DNA from: Phyllobacterium sp. YR531
GTDB lineage: Bacteria; Pseudomonadota; Alphaproteobacteria; Rhizobiales; Rhizobiaceae
Length of the DNA: 64,000 nucleotides
Direction of reading: 5' to 3'
Assembly: GCF_000282595.1 (NCBI RefSeq)
Contig: NZ_AKIZ01000037.1
Span: forward strand, 62,001-126,000
In this document: positions 16,261 to 27,105 of the stretch, in pieces
Layout of the letters: each line of letters begins with the position of its first letter
Numbering within the stretch: the first letter of the stretch is position 1
Made by a program: the position numbers and the translations under genes
The notes under the pieces: generated by a model
What the model was told of the DNA's origin: nothing
Databases searched by the model: none
The model's input: the letters and a program-made list of their open reading frames with translations, nothing else

Positions 16261-18150
16261 CTATCGGCGCCCGGCTTTTTTTGCAGCTGAACGCCCCTGC
16301 TCTTCAAACAGAGACGCAAGCTGCTCAGTCATCGCACCCGCCAGTTCCTCCGCATCGACAATCGTCACGGCACGCCGGTAATAACGTGTCACGTCATGGC
16401 CGATACCAATGGCAATCAGCTCCACGGGTGATTTGGTTTCGATTTCTTCGATGACAGCGCGCAGATGCCGTTCCAGATAATTACCCGGATTGACCGACAG
16501 GGTGCTGTCATCGACTGGCGCTCCATCCGAAATCATCATCAGGATACGGCGTTGCTCAGGACGCGCGAGCAAACGCTGATGCGCCCAGATCAGCGCTTCA
16601 CCGTCAATGTTCTCCTTCAGGAGACCTTCACGCATCATGAGGCCGAGATTGCGCCGTGAGCGGCGCCATGGGGCATCCGCGCGTTTATAGACGATGTGGC
16701 GTAAATCATTCAGACGACCCGGATTAGGCTGCTTGCCACGTTCCAGCCAGGCTTCACGGGCTTGTCCGCCCTTCCACGCCTTGGTCGTGAAGCCAAGAAT
16801 TTCGACCTTTACGCCGCAACGCTCCAGCGTTCGTGCCAAAATATCAGCGCAGGTCGCAGCAACAGTGATAGGCCTGCCGCGCATCGAACCGGAATTATCG
16901 ATCAACAGCGTGACAACGGTATCGCGAAAATCCGTATCGCGTTCCATCTTGTAGGAAAGCGGCTGTGTCGGGTCGATCACAATGCGTACCAGACGCGCGC
17001 TATCGAGATATCCCTCTTCGAGATCAAAATCCCAAGAGCGGTTCTGCTGCGCCATCAGGCGGCGCTGCAGCCTGTTCGCAAGACGGCCGACAACACCGGA
17101 AAGATTGGCAAGCTGCTTGTCGAGGAAAGCACGAAGGCGTTCAAGTTCAGCCTCGTCGCACAGCTCTTCCGCATCAGTCGTCTCGTCAAATTCCTGCGTG
17201 TAGATCTTGTAACCGCTCTCTGAGCCAAGATTGGAGAATGGCTGATTGGGCCGCCGGGACTCACCCGGGATTTCCGCATCGGCATCTGAATCTTCATCCA
17301 TATCGTCGGATGAGGCATCGGCAGCTTCCGTTTCACCCGCCTGACTGTCGTCACTGGATGTGTCGGAATCATCATTTTCAGATGAATCGCTACCCTGATC
17401 CTCTTCAGAGCCGCCTTCATTGTTTTCTTCAGGCTCGGGCTGGTCTTCCTCGTTCGTCTGGCTGTCGTCATCCTGGCTTTCCTGCGCCAGTTCTTCTGCC
17501 ATTTCCATCGAAGCCAGCATTTCGCGCACAACCCGCGCAAATGCATTCTGATCATTGATCTTGTCGGAGAGATGATCGAGATCGGTAGCCGCCTTCTCCT
17601 CGATCCAGTCACGCCACAGATCAAGTACGTTCCCGGCTGATTCCGGCGCCTTGCGGCCAGTCAGCTTTTCACGCACCAGCAAAGCCACGGCTTCCTCAAG
17701 TGGCGCTTCCGCCTTGTCGGTAATTGCCGGAAAATTGGCGCGGGCATATTTGTCCGCCAGCATCGAGTTCAGATTTTCCGCAACGCCTTCCATACGCAGC
17801 GAGCCGATCGCCTCGACACGCGCCTGCTCGACAGCATCGAATATCGCCCTCGCCTGCTTGCCTTCAGGGGCAAGCGTCGCATGGATGCGGTCATTATGGC
17901 AGGCCCGACGCAGCGCCATTGAATCGCCGATACCGCGGGTTACGGCAATATCATTGGCTGTCGGGCGTTTGGGCAGATCAGGAAGGCGCGCGCGATGACC
18001 GGTAAGTGCTGGTTTGTCATTGCCAAAGCCGACTTCCAGCTCATGGTCACCGGCAATGGCACGCATGCAGGCGGTAACAGCGCGCTTGAAGGGCTCGCTG
18101 TCTACCGGACCTTTCGGTACCGCACGTGAGTTATCTCCCGGACCTGCCAT
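16261..18150 (-). CDS. cobT: cobaltochelatase subunit CobT
   Basis: With CobS this forms the AAA+/VWA motor that drives the CobN chelatase to insert cobalt into hydrogenobyrinic acid diamide in the aerobic B12 route. The 629-residue protein has an N-terminal helical domain, a long acidic Asp/Glu/Ser tract at about 219-300, and a C-terminal von Willebrand A domain with the MIDAS motif DNSGS at 418-422. Length matches CobT. The gene lies 14 bases after cobS. CobN is not in the window. No cobalamin riboswitch is visible upstream. Confidence 0.94.
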   Translation of the reverse strand: MAGPGDNSRAVPKGPVDSEPFKRAVTACMRAIAGDHELEVGFGNDKPALTGHRARLPDLPKRPTANDIAVTRGIGDSMALRRACHNDRIHATLAPEGKQARAIFDAVEQARVEAIGSLRMEGVAENLNSMLADKYARANFPAITDKAEAPLEEAVALLVREKLTGRKAPESAGNVLDLWRDWIEEKAATDLDHLSDKINDQNAFARVVREMLASMEMAEELAQESQDDDSQTNEEDQPEPEENNEGGSEEDQGSDSSENDDSDTSSDDSQAGETEAADASSDDMDEDSDADAEIPGESRRPNQPFSNLGSESGYKIYTQEFDETTDAEELCDEAELERLRAFLDKQLANLSGVVGRLANRLQRRLMAQQNRSWDFDLEEGYLDSARLVRIVIDPTQPLSYKMERDTDFRDTVVTLLIDNSGSMRGRPITVAATCADILARTLERCGVKVEILGFTTKAWKGGQAREAWLERGKQPNPGRLNDLRHIVYKRADAPWRRSRRNLGLMMREGLLKENIDGEALIWAHQRLLARPEQRRILMMISDGAPVDDSTLSVNPGNYLERHLRAVIEEIETKSPVELIAIGIGHDVTRYYRRAVTIVDAEELAGAMTEQLASLFEEQGRSAAKKAGRR

Positions 18151-18164
18151 TTCCCGCTATGCTC

Positions 18165-19154
18165 TTAACCGATAACCACGTTTGCTGTGGATTCAGGCAG
18201 TTCCTTGCCAAAAGCGCGCTGATAGAACTCAGCCACGATAGGACGCTCCAGCTCATCGCACTTGTTGAGGAAGGTCAGCCGGAAGGCAAATCCGACATCC
18301 TTGAAGATATCGGCATTTTCCGCCCAGGTAATAACCGTGCGCGGGCTCATGACAGTCGACAGATCGCCATTGATAAACGCAGCGCGGGTCATGTCGGCAA
18401 CGCGGACCATTTTGGAGACGATCTCCTTGCCTTCCTTGTTCTGGTAGTGCTTGGCCTTCGCTGCAACGATTGCCGCTTCATTGTCATGCGGCAGATAGTT
18501 GAGGGTTGTCACGATGGACCAGCGATCCATCTGCGCCTGATTGATCTGCTGCGTGCCGTGGTAAAGGCCAGTCGTATCGCCAAGGCCAACCGTATTTGCG
18601 GTTGCAAACAGGCGGAACGCCGGATGAGGCCGGATAACGCGGCTTTGATCCAGAAGGGTCAGGCGGCCGGATGATTCAAGCACGCGCTGGATAACGAACA
18701 TCACGTCCGGGCGACCGGCATCATATTCGTCGAAAACCAGAGCAACATTGTGCTGGTAGGCCCAAGGCAGAATGCCATCGCGGAATTCCGTGATCTGCAT
18801 GCCTTCCTTTACGACGATTGCGTCTTTACCGACAAGATCAATACGGCTGACGTGGCTGTCGAGATTGACGCGCACGCATGGCCAGTTGAGGCGGGCCGCG
18901 ACCTGTTCGATATGCGTGGACTTGCCCGTGCCGTGATAGCCGGACACCATGACACGGCGGTTGAACGCAAACCCTGCCAGGATGGCAAGCGTCGTTGCCT
19001 TGTCGAAAAGATAGTCCGTATCGATTTCCGGGACGTAGGCATCACCAGCCTTATAGGCCGGGACCATCATGTCGGACTGGAATCCGAAAAGCTTTTCTAC
19101 AGAAACCGTTGTATCCGGCAAATTCGCAATATCGCGATCAACCTTATTCATCAT
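18165..19154 (-). CDS. cobS: cobaltochelatase subunit CobS (AAA+ ATPase)
   Basis: A 329-residue AAA+ ATPase paired with CobT. Walker [11 protein letters not shown] is at 71-80, Walker [10 protein letters not shown] near 138-147, and the sensor region [11 protein letters not shown] follows. Two adjacent methionines open the frame. It lies 79 bases downstream of the J-domain gene on the same strand, so the three genes may be one operon, as I recall for other Rhizobiales (dnaJ-like, cobS, cobT). Confidence 0.94.
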   Translation of the reverse strand: MMNKVDRDIANLPDTTVSVEKLFGFQSDMMVPAYKAGDAYVPEIDTDYLFDKATTLAILAGFAFNRRVMVSGYHGTGKSTHIEQVAARLNWPCVRVNLDSHVSRIDLVGKDAIVVKEGMQITEFRDGILPWAYQHNVALVFDEYDAGRPDVMFVIQRVLESSGRLTLLDQSRVIRPHPAFRLFATANTVGLGDTTGLYHGTQQINQAQMDRWSIVTTLNYLPHDNEAAIVAAKAKHYQNKEGKEIVSKMVRVADMTRAAFINGDLSTVMSPRTVITWAENADIFKDVGFAFRLTFLNKCDELERPIVAEFYQRAFGKELPESTANVVIG

Positions 19155-19233
19155 GCCTCCAGCGCGACTGCACGCGCAGACGCATAAAAATAGCGAACCT
19201 CGTATCGAGATCCTGAATTCAGCCCATGAGTGG

Positions 19234-19887
19234 TTAGCAGAAACCAGCCGTCTTGAGCAATTGATAGGCCTGGATTACGTCACGGAAACGATCCTCGGAA
19301 GCCCGATCACCGCCGTTTGCATCGGGGTGGTGGCGCTTCACCAGTTCTTTATAGCGCGACTTTATGTCTTCGCCAGTAGCTTTTGCGCCCAAACCGAGCG
19401 TATCCAGCGCTTTTGACTCCAATGGTTTCAGCTTGCGCACATGAGCGCGCGCAGTGGTGAACACGCTATTGGGATCGCGAAACCTGTTTTGATAGGCAGC
19501 ACGCCCTGAACGCAACTTTGAAAAGTCCGGTGAAGTCTTTGCACTGGCGCTGGCTTGCGCGCGTGTGCTGGCACTCGCTCCGGCTCCACTTCCCGGCAGA
19601 CCTGCAACGGTCCATGTCGGACGATCACCGGTCAGGGCTTCCTTCTGGTAGCGCGCAACTTCCGTATCAGACAGTCCGGAAAAATAATTATAGCCCTTAT
19701 TGTACTCGCGCACGTGGTCAATACAGAAATGGAAGAACTCGCCTTCCTTCTCGCGGCCCACCGGCGCACGGTGAGGACCGGGCTTGTCACAGCCGTCCCA
19801 TTGGCACACGGGTGTGCGTGATTTTTCCTCGTCCGCCTTCTTGGGGCGGATACGGATGCTATCGAAATATTTAGAACTTGTGGTCAT
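19234..19887 (-). CDS. J-domain protein with N-terminal cysteine module
   Basis: A 217-residue co-chaperone with an unusual order. The J domain is at the C-terminus (about 158-216), with the HPD motif at 187-189 in RHHPDANGG. The N-terminus holds cysteines C28, C33 and C55 in CQWDGC...FHFC, which could bind a metal. A low-complexity Ser/Ala linker (100-118) separates the two. It should stimulate a DnaK-type Hsp70, possibly for the CobS/CobT machine next to it (inference from position). It is divergent from bolA. Confidence 0.85.
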   Translation of the reverse strand: MTTSSKYFDSIRIRPKKADEEKSRTPVCQWDGCDKPGPHRAPVGREKEGEFFHFCIDHVREYNKGYNYFSGLSDTEVARYQKEALTGDRPTWTVAGLPGSGAGASASTRAQASASAKTSPDFSKLRSGRAAYQNRFRDPNSVFTTARAHVRKLKPLESKALDTLGLGAKATGEDIKSRYKELVKRHHPDANGGDRASEDRFRDVIQAYQLLKTAGFC

Positions 19888-20020
19888 CGAATAAGATTAT
19901 CTTGGCTTGACGTGAATTGACATTCGCACACGGATTAACCTAACGCCTGAAATGGCGGTAAATTTGTGATCATGTTCGGATTTGCCAAATGAAACTACCA
20001 TATGGGCGCAGGAGAACGAA

Positions 20021-20323
20021 ATGTCCACTCAGTCAGCAATCGAAAACAAACTGACACAGGCTTTTCATCCCGTTTCATTGGCTGTCATCAATGAAAGCCA
20101 CCTGCACGCCGGTCACCATCATTCTGACAGTGACCATCATGGCACATTTGACGGTTCAGGCGAAACGCATTTTCGCGTGCGGATTGTCGCGGAGGCTTTT
20201 GCCGGAATGTCCCGTGTCGCCCGCCACCGGGCAATCAACGAAGTTCTCGATGCGGAACTGAAGGGCAGCGTCCATGCCTTGGCGCTCGAACCATCCGCCC
20301 CGGGTGAGGCAACGCGGCGTTAA
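20021..20323 (+). CDS. BolA family protein
   Basis: A 100-residue BolA-type protein; these bind glutaredoxin with a shared Fe-S cluster and affect iron handling and cell shape. The start at 20021 follows GGAGAA by 5 bases. The core INESHLHAGH and the ETHFRVRIVAEAFAGMSRVARHR helix-turn region are typical. A His-rich insert (HAGHHHSDSDHH) adds possible metal ligands. It is divergent from the J-domain gene and converges on the TerB-like gene 18 bases later. Confidence 0.92.
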   Translation: MSTQSAIENKLTQAFHPVSLAVINESHLHAGHHHSDSDHHGTFDGSGETHFRVRIVAEAFAGMSRVARHRAINEVLDAELKGSVHALALEPSAPGEATRR

Positions 20324-20341
20324 AAACTACTTTTGCAAAGC

Positions 20342-20857
20342 TCAATCTTGCACCAACTGGCGTTTCATGCGCGCGATCATTCCGGCTTGCAATTCGCTGG
20401 GCTCGCCGTAGGCAGATGCGGTCTGGTGTAGCATGTCAATCAATTGCAGCCGCTCATACCGTGTAAGACGGTCGCGCAGCATGGGCACCATTTCATCAGC
20501 CATTGGTGAGAAAAAGCCGCGATTCTTCGTGTAGCGCCAAGCTTTTTGAAACATTGCGTCCGGGTCTTCGATCTTCAATGTGCCGCTGATCAATTCCAGT
20601 ATTTTCATTTTTTCGTCGGCTGTAACCGGAGCGCCTGTTCGCACCAGTTGAATCATCAATATGGAAGCGGCTAGACGCGGGTCCTTGATGCGGCTGTACG
20701 GACTACCGATAAGGTTCTGCAATCCGAATTTCGCCTTTCGTTGCAGGCCTTTCGTATCCCGATCGAGCTCACGCACAGCCCTGACCGTCGAGTGCGCCCG
20801 CAGGGCCCAGAACAAAACAAGCGCCGCCAAGCCGATGATCGCAATAAGAATATGCAT
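20342..20857 (-). CDS. membrane-anchored protein, TerB-like domain (tentative)
   Basis: A 171-residue protein with an N-terminal membrane helix (about 2-20, HILIAIIGLAALVLFWAL) and an all-helical soluble part. The stretch PRLAASILMIQLVRTGAPVTADEKMKILE looks like the start of a TerB-like fold, and the acidic E/D positions fit, but I could not confirm the family. The function is unknown. It stands 30 bases after the CNNM-type gene on the same strand and probably shares its transcript. Confidence 0.6.
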   Translation of the reverse strand: MHILIAIIGLAALVLFWALRAHSTVRAVRELDRDTKGLQRKAKFGLQNLIGSPYSRIKDPRLAASILMIQLVRTGAPVTADEKMKILELISGTLKIEDPDAMFQKAWRYTKNRGFFSPMADEMVPMLRDRLTRYERLQLIDMLHQTASAYGEPSELQAGMIARMKRQLVQD

Positions 20858-20887
20858 GTAAACCCCGGTTAATATGAAGCCGCAAAA

Positions 20888-22177
20888 TTATCGCGGCTTC
20901 GGCTTTTCCTCATCCTCGACAGGTCGGATACGCAACCTTGTTATCCTGTTCTTTTCGCGCTTGATGATCGTGAATCGCTTGCCATGGAACGTATAGGCCT
21001 GTTTTTCTTTAGGAATGCTCTGTGTCTCGTGAATGACAAGCCCTGCAATAGTCGTAGCTTCGGCATCAGGCAGGCTCCAGTCCAGCGCGCGATTGAGATC
21101 GCGGATTGGCACCGATCCATCGACAAGAATTGATCCGTCTGGCTGCGGGCGCACACCCTGCACATCAATGTCATGCTCATCTGCGATATCGCCGACGATC
21201 TCCTCAAGAATATCCTCAAGCGTGATCAGCCCCTGCACATCGCCATACTCGTCAACGACAATGGCAATATGTGCCTTGCGGCGCAAAAATGCGTTGAGCT
21301 GATCCTGTAGCGTGGTTGTATCCGGTACGAACCATGGCTTGGTCGCGACCTTCATGATGTTTATCTTGGAAAAATCGCGATTGGCATCCCTGATTGCGCG
21401 CACAAGGTCCTTGGTATGAATCACACCGACGAAATTATCGTTGGTGCCTCTCCACATCGGAATACGCGTGTGGTGGCTGGCAAGAATTTCAGTAATGATT
21501 GTCTCAATCGGATCATCGGCATTAACCGAATCCATATCCGTACGATGGATCATCACATCATAAACTTCCAGCTCGCGCAGGTCGAGCAATCCGCCGATCT
21601 GGTCGCGATCCCCCTTCACGACTGAGCCTTCCTTATGGAGCAAGTCAACTGCCCCGCGCAGCTCTTCCTGCGCCGAAAGCATTGAACTGCCAGCGGCAAG
21701 ATTGATTCCGAAAAGCGCCAATATCTTGCGCACGATCCAGTTTACCAGATCGGAAATGGGTCCAAATATCCAAACCGCCACTTGCGCAAATCGCACAAGA
21801 GCGAGTGAATTGCGGTCCGGGCTTGATATCGCCCAGGACTTCGGCAGCACTTCAGCAAAAATCACCAAAAGCACCGTCATGATGGCAGTTGCATAGGCTA
21901 CACCCGCCTGACCGAACAGGTCCAGCAACAGACTGGTCGTCAGCGACGAAGCCAGAATATTGATAAGATTATTGCCGATCAGCATGACGCCGATCAATCT
22001 GTCACGCTTCTCAATGAGTTTTTCTACAATGGTCGCACGCTCGTCGCCACGATTTGCCAGGCGATGCATCCGAGCGCGCGAAACGGCCGTCAGTGCGGTC
22101 TCAGACCCTGAAAAAAGACCGGACATCAGGATCAAACCGAAAATAATTCCGCAGAAGATCCAGATTTCCAAAGTCAT
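20888..22177 (-). CDS. hemolysin family / CNNM-CorC type transporter
   Basis: A 429-residue protein with a DUF21 membrane domain (about 1-190, four helices, including the [19 protein letters not shown] start), two CBS domains (about 205-330; [10 protein letters not shown] and [27 protein letters not shown]) and a C-terminal CorC/HlyC domain. This is the CNNM-like layout linked to magnesium or cobalt efflux. The start overlaps the end of aroB by 4 bases. The old hemolysin label is historical. Confidence 0.92.
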   Translation of the reverse strand: MTLEIWIFCGIIFGLILMSGLFSGSETALTAVSRARMHRLANRGDERATIVEKLIEKRDRLIGVMLIGNNLINILASSLTTSLLLDLFGQAGVAYATAIMTVLLVIFAEVLPKSWAISSPDRNSLALVRFAQVAVWIFGPISDLVNWIVRKILALFGINLAAGSSMLSAQEELRGAVDLLHKEGSVVKGDRDQIGGLLDLRELEVYDVMIHRTDMDSVNADDPIETIITEILASHHTRIPMWRGTNDNFVGVIHTKDLVRAIRDANRDFSKINIMKVATKPWFVPDTTTLQDQLNAFLRRKAHIAIVVDEYGDVQGLITLEDILEEIVGDIADEHDIDVQGVRPQPDGSILVDGSVPIRDLNRALDWSLPDAEATTIAGLVIHETQSIPKEKQAYTFHGKRFTIIKREKNRITRLRIRPVEDEEKPKPR

Positions 22178-23301
22178 TTTTTATCTTTCTCCTGCAGGAA
22201 GCTCAGGACCGCTGAGGGCGGAACATCCTTGGCAATGAATGACTGGCCAATACCGCGTGTAAGAATGAAGGTAAGCGCGCCCCGCGCAACCTTTTTATCC
22301 TGTGCAATATATTCCATCAGTTTTTCTGCCGGCGGAAGCTCCCCGGGGATTTCATCGATGGAAACCGGCAAGCCTACGGCACGCAAATGTTTCTCCACCC
22401 GCAGCGCATCGTCCGGACTCGCCAGATTCATTTTGGCCGAAAACTGATGCGCCAGAACCATGCCGATGGAAACACCCTCACCATGAACGAGACGCGTGGA
22501 ATCATATTTTGTTGCTGTTTCGAGTGCATGGCCGAATGTATGGCCGAGATTGAGAAGCGCCCTGTCACCCATCTCGAATTCGTCACGCGCCACCACATCG
22601 GCCTTGGACTGACAGGCAAGGGCGATCGCTTCCGTACGCTCGGGTCCGCCATCGAAAATGCCACCCCAATTGGCTTCGAGCCAGGCAAAAAAGTCCGGCC
22701 GGTCGATCAGCCCGTATTTTGCCACTTCCGCATATCCCGCGCGGAACTCGCGCAAGGAAAGCGTGTTCAGCACATCTGTGTCGGCCAGTACCAGCTGCGG
22801 CTGGTAGAATACGCCGACAAGGTTTTTACCGTGCGTGGTGTTGATGCCGGTTTTTCCGCCAACCGAGCTATCCACTTGCGCCAGCAGCGAGGTCGGTATC
22901 TGCACAAACCCCATGCCGCGCCGGGCAATACCTGCTGCAAATCCGGCAAGATCGCCGATAACACCACCACCAAATGCAATCACGATATCGCCGCGCTCAA
23001 GCCTCGCGGCCAAAATGGCATTGGTCACTGTCTCGAGCGTTGCAAAACATTTTGATTGCTCTCCCGGAGCAACCACGACTGGCTTGGATTCTATGCCGGC
23101 GGCAGTTAGGCTTGCCTGCAATCGTTCAATGTGCAATCCGGCGACCGTTTCATCACTGACGATTGCCGCACGCATTGTCTTGCCTGCGCGCGAAACGATT
23201 TCCTGCCCTGCACGTTCAATAAGCCCTGCGCCGATGAGGATGTCGTAGGAGCGGTCGCCCAGTTTGACCGGAACAATTGTACTTTCGGCTTGATCCGTCA
23301 T
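22174..23301 (-). CDS. aroB: 3-dehydroquinate synthase
   Basis: Second shikimate-pathway step: DAHP to 3-dehydroquinate, NAD- and metal-dependent. The 375-residue protein carries the NAD-binding [14 protein letters not shown] (about 115-128), the [19 protein letters not shown] substrate block and metal ligands in [11 protein letters not shown] and [11 protein letters not shown]. It overlaps aroK by 4 bases and the CNNM gene by 4 bases, so aroK-aroB-CNNM-TerB-like reads as one operon. Confidence 0.95.
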   Translation of the reverse strand: MTDQAESTIVPVKLGDRSYDILIGAGLIERAGQEIVSRAGKTMRAAIVSDETVAGLHIERLQASLTAAGIESKPVVVAPGEQSKCFATLETVTNAILAARLERGDIVIAFGGGVIGDLAGFAAGIARRGMGFVQIPTSLLAQVDSSVGGKTGINTTHGKNLVGVFYQPQLVLADTDVLNTLSLREFRAGYAEVAKYGLIDRPDFFAWLEANWGGIFDGGPERTEAIALACQSKADVVARDEFEMGDRALLNLGHTFGHALETATKYDSTRLVHGEGVSIGMVLAHQFSAKMNLASPDDALRVEKHLRAVGLPVSIDEIPGELPPAEKLMEYIAQDKKVARGALTFILTRGIGQSFIAKDVPPSAVLSFLQEKDKK

Positions 23302-23933
23302 GACCCCGCATCCTCATTCATGTTTGTCTCATTTGAATGGGCCCGCCCGTCCAGATGCGCTGCGATAGCCTGCATCGCTTCAAAAGCGATGATTTCTTTT
23401 TTCTCTTCCCGTGAATTGATCGTCAGGTCTGCATAGCCATAGACCGGATAACGCTCACTCATCAGCCGTTCCATGACACCACGCGGATCGCTGTTTTTGA
23501 GCAATGGCCGGTTCTGTTTGCGCACCACACGCGCCATCAGAACATCAAGCTCAGCTTTGAGCCATACGGAAACACCTGTCGATGCGATTGCACCCCGCGT
23601 CTGCTCATTCATATAGGCGCCGCCGCCGGTCGCCAGCACAATCGGCCCTTCTTCCAGCATGCGCGCGATAACGCGCCGCTCAAGGTCACGGAACTCCGCT
23701 TCTCCATAAGCTTCAAACAGTTCGGGAATGGTCATTGTCGAGACTTTTTCAATCTCGTGATCCGCATCGAAAAAAGGCAGCTCAACAAGTGATGCAAGCT
23801 TTTTACCAACTGTGGATTTGCCAGCCCCCATCAGGCCGACAAGCACGATTGAACGTGTCCCCAGCCGCTCGCGGATGGTTTTTGCCAGCTCCGGTGTTTC
23901 GTCCGGCAGAGGTGCTTCTTCGGTCGTAGTCAT
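23298..23933 (-). CDS. aroK: shikimate kinase
   Basis: Phosphorylates shikimate at the 3-hydroxyl. From [10 protein letters not shown] the protein has 211 residues. Walker [10 protein letters not shown] is at 33-41, the shikimate-binding DADHEIE at 57-63 and GGGAYM at 103-108. An upstream in-frame start at 24035 would add 34 codons running through the short palindrome at 24020-24037 and was rejected. The extra 20 or so N-terminal residues before the core are normal in Rhizobiales. Confidence 0.94.
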   Translation of the reverse strand: MTTTEEAPLPDETPELAKTIRERLGTRSIVLVGLMGAGKSTVGKKLASLVELPFFDADHEIEKVSTMTIPELFEAYGEAEFRDLERRVIARMLEEGPIVLATGGGAYMNEQTRGAIASTGVSVWLKAELDVLMARVVRKQNRPLLKNSDPRGVMERLMSERYPVYGYADLTINSREEKKEIIAFEAMQAIAAHLDGRAHSNETNMNEDAGS

Positions 23934-24019
23934 GACTGCGTTTCGATAGGAAAACCTTGGTCCAGTCAAGCAGACTGTGGTCTGACAGCGGGCTATTTTG
24001 CGTTTTGCATAAACCTTTT

Positions 24020-24037
24020 GCGTGGTTCGAACCACGC
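24020..24037. repeat. collapsed copy of the palindromic repeat, copy D
   Basis: GCGTGGTTCGAACCACGC is a perfect 18-base palindrome equal to the outermost arms of the long repeats with the whole interior removed. Right-flanking TCGTTAATGCAG resembles the right flank of copy A (GCATTAATGCAA). It lies between aroK and a small membrane-protein gene. Confidence 0.7.
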
Positions 24038-24132
24038 ATGTCGTTAATGCAGCAAATCGGCACCGCGCATCAATTGTTAAGAACTTGGCCGCAACATTAT
24101 GGAACCGACCAATTGAGCCGCCTGATTCAGAA

Positions 24133-24294
24133 ATGCCGACACTTACGCGATTGATATTAACCCTCGCCGTTCTTGCAGGGCTTGTCTATGCCGGGATGAT
24201 TGCGCTTGTGACTTTCGTTCACCCGACGCAGACCGAAATGACCATTCGTGTCCCGAGCGAAAAGCTCAATCCAAAACCGCAGCAACCAAAGTAA
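24133..24294 (+). CDS. small single-helix membrane protein
   Basis: A 53-residue protein with one hydrophobic helix (about 6-28, [23 protein letters not shown]) and a short polar tail ending in a Pro/Lys/Gln run. The start at 24133 was chosen because the upstream extension runs into the palindromic relic. I do not recognise a family. It ends 4 bases before xerD, so the two are probably co-transcribed. Confidence 0.65.
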   Translation: MPTLTRLILTLAVLAGLVYAGMIALVTFVHPTQTEMTIRVPSEKLNPKPQQPK

Positions 24295-24298
24295 AACC

Positions 24299-25225
24299 AT
24301 GCGCGCTTCAGCAGCCATCGAAAACTTTCTGGAAATGATGAGCGCCGAACGAGGTGCCGCACAAAATACACTCGAGTCCTACCGGCGCGATCTCGAAGAC
24401 GCTGCACTATTCAGTGCCGGAACGGGCATACAGCTACCCTTGGCGGAATCGGCGACAATTCGCTCTTACCTCGACGATATCGCCAATCGCGGCTTTGCCG
24501 CCACGTCGCAGGCGCGTCGTCTGTCGGCACTTCGCCAGTTTTTCCGTTTCCTTTACACCGAGAACATCCGGGCAGACGATCCAACCAGCACGCTTGATGC
24601 CCCTAAAAAAGATCGCTCCCTGCCAAAAATAATGAGCGAAGCCGATGTGGAAAAGCTGCTTGCCCGGGCGGAAGAAGAAACGCTTGATGCAAAAGCTTCC
24701 AATGCCGTGCATCTGCAGGCTCTGCGTCTTCACGCCCTGCTTGAAATTCTGTACGCGACAGGCCTACGCGTCTCAGAGCTTGTCGGTTTGCCCGTCACGG
24801 TTGCGCGCTCCGATAATCGCTTTTTAATGGTACGTGGCAAGGGATCGAAAGATCGCATGGTTCCGCTTTCCGGCAAGGCACGCACGGCCATGATGAAATA
24901 CCTTGAGCTGCGCGATGCGCTGCCCGGTCTTTCCGAAAGTCCCTGGCTGTTCCCGGCGGTTTCCGAAAGCGGATTTCTCGCAAGGCAGGTGTTTGGGCGC
25001 GATCTCAAGGGATTGGCTGCGCGAGCAGGCTTGAAAACCTCTGCTATCTCGCCGCATGTGCTGCGCCACGCCTTTGCCAGCCACCTTTTGCAAAATGGTG
25101 CGGACCTGCGTGCCGTACAGCAATTGCTGGGCCACTCAGATATTTCAACAACTCAAATATACACACATGTGATGGAGGAACGCTTGCATCGGCTTGTCAC
25201 CGAGCATCACCCTCTGGCAGACTGA
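24299..25225 (+). CDS. xerD: site-specific tyrosine recombinase XerD
   Basis: Resolves chromosome dimers at dif with XerC near the septum. The chosen start ([10 protein letters not shown]) gives 308 residues. The SAM-like N-terminal DNA-binding domain is at 1-95. Catalytic residues are visible: R157 (ATGLRVSEL), a lysine in the RGKGSKDR turn (179-186), H253 and R256 in [13 protein letters not shown]279 in [10 protein letters not shown] and the nucleophile Y288. XerD rather than XerC is inferred from its place near aroK and accA, recalled from related genomes. Confidence 0.9.
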   Translation: MRASAAIENFLEMMSAERGAAQNTLESYRRDLEDAALFSAGTGIQLPLAESATIRSYLDDIANRGFAATSQARRLSALRQFFRFLYTENIRADDPTSTLDAPKKDRSLPKIMSEADVEKLLARAEEETLDAKASNAVHLQALRLHALLEILYATGLRVSELVGLPVTVARSDNRFLMVRGKGSKDRMVPLSGKARTAMMKYLELRDALPGLSESPWLFPAVSESGFLARQVFGRDLKGLAARAGLKTSAISPHVLRHAFASHLLQNGADLRAVQQLLGHSDISTTQIYTHVMEERLHRLVTEHHPLAD

Positions 25226-25317
25226 GAACAGTTCCAGGGAAAGCAGCACTTTTCCGGGAACTGCGTCGAGTAAAATGATTGACGGGCGCTCATGCGCGTC
25301 AGAACTATGGAACGTCC

Positions 25318-25839
25318 ATGTGGCGGTTGTTCAAACAACTGTTCGGAGGCAGGACCTCCCCGCCGGAACCTGAAGATGACGGGCGTGAAATCGTTCGATT
25401 TGACGATGAAGGCTTTCATCGCTCCAGCAAATTTGGCCGCAGCATGGGCTGGCGACAGGATTGGAGCTGGAGCGAAATTACAGCCTTTGGTTTCTCCTTC
25501 TCACCGGCAATCTATCCCGATCCATGGTTTGGCGACTATATGGAAGACGAGTGGTTCATCACCGTGCAGAATGAAACCGGCCCTGAGAATATCTTCTTTG
25601 ATGCGGCATGGCTTGACATCGACAGGCTGCCGCCCGCGCTTGTGCGGAATATGCCGGGTCTGGACATTGCCAACTTACAGCAAGGCCTGCGCGCAGCTGC
25701 CGGCGGATTTCACAATTATGAAGGCGAAGGACGATGGCTCGGCTGGAGCAAGCCAGCGCCAAAACCAGTCAGACGATCCAGAGCGAAGGTCAAAACTGCC
25801 CCTACTGCAAAACCAAAAACCAGAAAACAGGCCAGATAA
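25318..25839 (+). CDS. conserved hypothetical protein
   Basis: A 173-residue soluble protein without signal or membrane helix. The N-terminus is Trp- and Gly-rich (MGWRQDWSWSEITAFGFSF, about 41-59), the middle acidic, and the last 35 residues strongly basic (Lys/Arg/Ala/Pro repeats), suggesting nucleic-acid contact. I recognise no family. An in-frame TTG at 25279 could add 13 residues. It lies between xerD and accA on the same strand. Confidence 0.7.
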   Translation: MWRLFKQLFGGRTSPPEPEDDGREIVRFDDEGFHRSSKFGRSMGWRQDWSWSEITAFGFSFSPAIYPDPWFGDYMEDEWFITVQNETGPENIFFDAAWLDIDRLPPALVRNMPGLDIANLQQGLRAAAGGFHNYEGEGRWLGWSKPAPKPVRRSRAKVKTAPTAKPKTRKQAR

Positions 25840-25978
25840 TCACCACACCTTCGCCGGATTTCACCGTATAACTTGCCGGGCTGGCACGTGATCTGGGGCA
25901 TGGTTCCTTGACATGAGCGCTCGCAACAGCCAGTTAGGCTCTCAAGAATCCACCGTTTTGCAGGCAGATATTCAGTCC

Positions 25979-26932
25979 ATGTACAACTATCTTGATTTTG
26001 AAAAGCCGGTCGCCGACCTCGATGGCAAGATTCTCGAGCTGAAAAAGCTTGCTGAAGAAGGTGGCGCGCTCGATACCAATGACGAGATCGTGCGGCTTGA
26101 AAAACGCTCTGGCGAGGCTTTGCGTGATCTTTACCGCAAGCTGACACCCTGGCAGAAGGCGCAGATTGCTCGTCATCCGGACCGTCCGCATTGTGTGGAT
26201 TACATCTCGCGGCTCTTTACCGATTTCACCCCGCTTGCCGGTGATCGCAACTATGCCGATGACGACGCTGTTCAGGCTGGCCTTGCCCGGTTCAATGGAC
26301 AGGCAGTTGCCGTTATCGGACAGGAAAAAGGCAGCGACACAAAAACACGCCTGAAGCATAATTTCGGCATGGCCATGCCGGAAGGCTATCGCAAGGCCGT
26401 GCGCATCATGGAACTGGCTGACCGCTTCAACCTGCCGGTGCTGACACTGGTCGATACCGCTGGCGCATTTCCGGGCATTGCTGCCGAGGAACGCGGCCAG
26501 GCTGAAGCAATTGCACGCTCCACTGCTGCCTGCCTCAACGTTAAAGTGCCAATCGTCTCCGTCATCATCGGCGAAGGCGGCTCCGGCGGTGCTATCGCCA
26601 TCGCTACAGCCAACCGCGTCTATATGCTTGAGCACTCCATCTATTCGGTTATTTCGCCGGAAGGTGCCGCCTCAATCCTCTGGCATGATTCGACCAGAGC
26701 CAAGGATGCGGCAACGTCAATGCGCATCACCGCGCAGGATCTCTACGAATTGAAGATCATTGATGGCATCATTCCGGAGCCTTTGGGCGGCGCTCATCGC
26801 GGCAGGGATGCAGCGATCGAAGCAACCGGAAACATCATCAATGTTGCGCTGAAATCCATGGGCAATATGGACCGTGAGGCCCTGCGTCAGGATCGCCGTG
26901 ACAAGTACCTGGCGATAGGTCGCAATCTTTAA
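25979..26932 (+). CDS. accA: acetyl-CoA carboxylase carboxyltransferase, alpha subunit
   Basis: With AccD it moves the carboxyl group from carboxybiotin to acetyl-CoA, giving malonyl-CoA. The start [18 protein letters not shown] gives 317 residues, the family size; a frame from 25913 would add 22 unsupported residues. The crotonase-like core is intact, with [15 protein letters not shown] and the glycine-rich [13 protein letters not shown] weak stem followed by seven T (26934-26955) may end transcription. Confidence 0.95.
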   Translation: MYNYLDFEKPVADLDGKILELKKLAEEGGALDTNDEIVRLEKRSGEALRDLYRKLTPWQKAQIARHPDRPHCVDYISRLFTDFTPLAGDRNYADDDAVQAGLARFNGQAVAVIGQEKGSDTKTRLKHNFGMAMPEGYRKAVRIMELADRFNLPVLTLVDTAGAFPGIAAEERGQAEAIARSTAACLNVKVPIVSVIIGEGGSGGAIAIATANRVYMLEHSIYSVISPEGAASILWHDSTRAKDAATSMRITAQDLYELKIIDGIIPEPLGGAHRGRDAAIEATGNIINVALKSMGNMDREALRQDRRDKYLAIGRNL

Positions 26933-27028
26933 AAGCAAATAGTTGCGGTTTTTTTGGAAACCGGCTTGCATTTACGCAGCCAACCAATTAGGAACCGCCC
27001 TGCGCAGACGAACGCGCAATTGTGGCAC

Positions 27029-27105
27029 GCGCCCGTAGCTCAGCTGGATAGAGCACCAGACTACGAATCTGGGGGTCAGAGGTTCGAATCCTTTCGGGCG
27101 CGCCA
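27029..27105 (+). tRNA. tRNA-Arg(ACG)
   Basis: A 77-base cloverleaf including encoded CCA. Acceptor GCGCCCG (27029-27035) pairs with CGGGCGC (27095-27101). The anticodon stem CCAGA/TCTGG encloses CTACGAA with anticodon ACG, and the T loop is GGTTCGAATCC. A possible promoter TTGCAT (26966-26971), 17 bases, TAGGAA (26989-26994) lies upstream. A run of five T follows. Confidence 0.96.

Noticed and set aside
16260-16319. 20-codon extension of the phytase-like gene
   Set aside because: It lies inside cobT and would put a charged segment before the signal peptide.
19155-19233. Cobalamin riboswitch before cobS
   Set aside because: The 79-base gap is too short and lacks the B12-box pattern.
23934-24035. 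34-codon extension of aroK
   Set aside because: It crosses the short palindrome and has no family resemblance; [10 protein letters not shown] is a good start.
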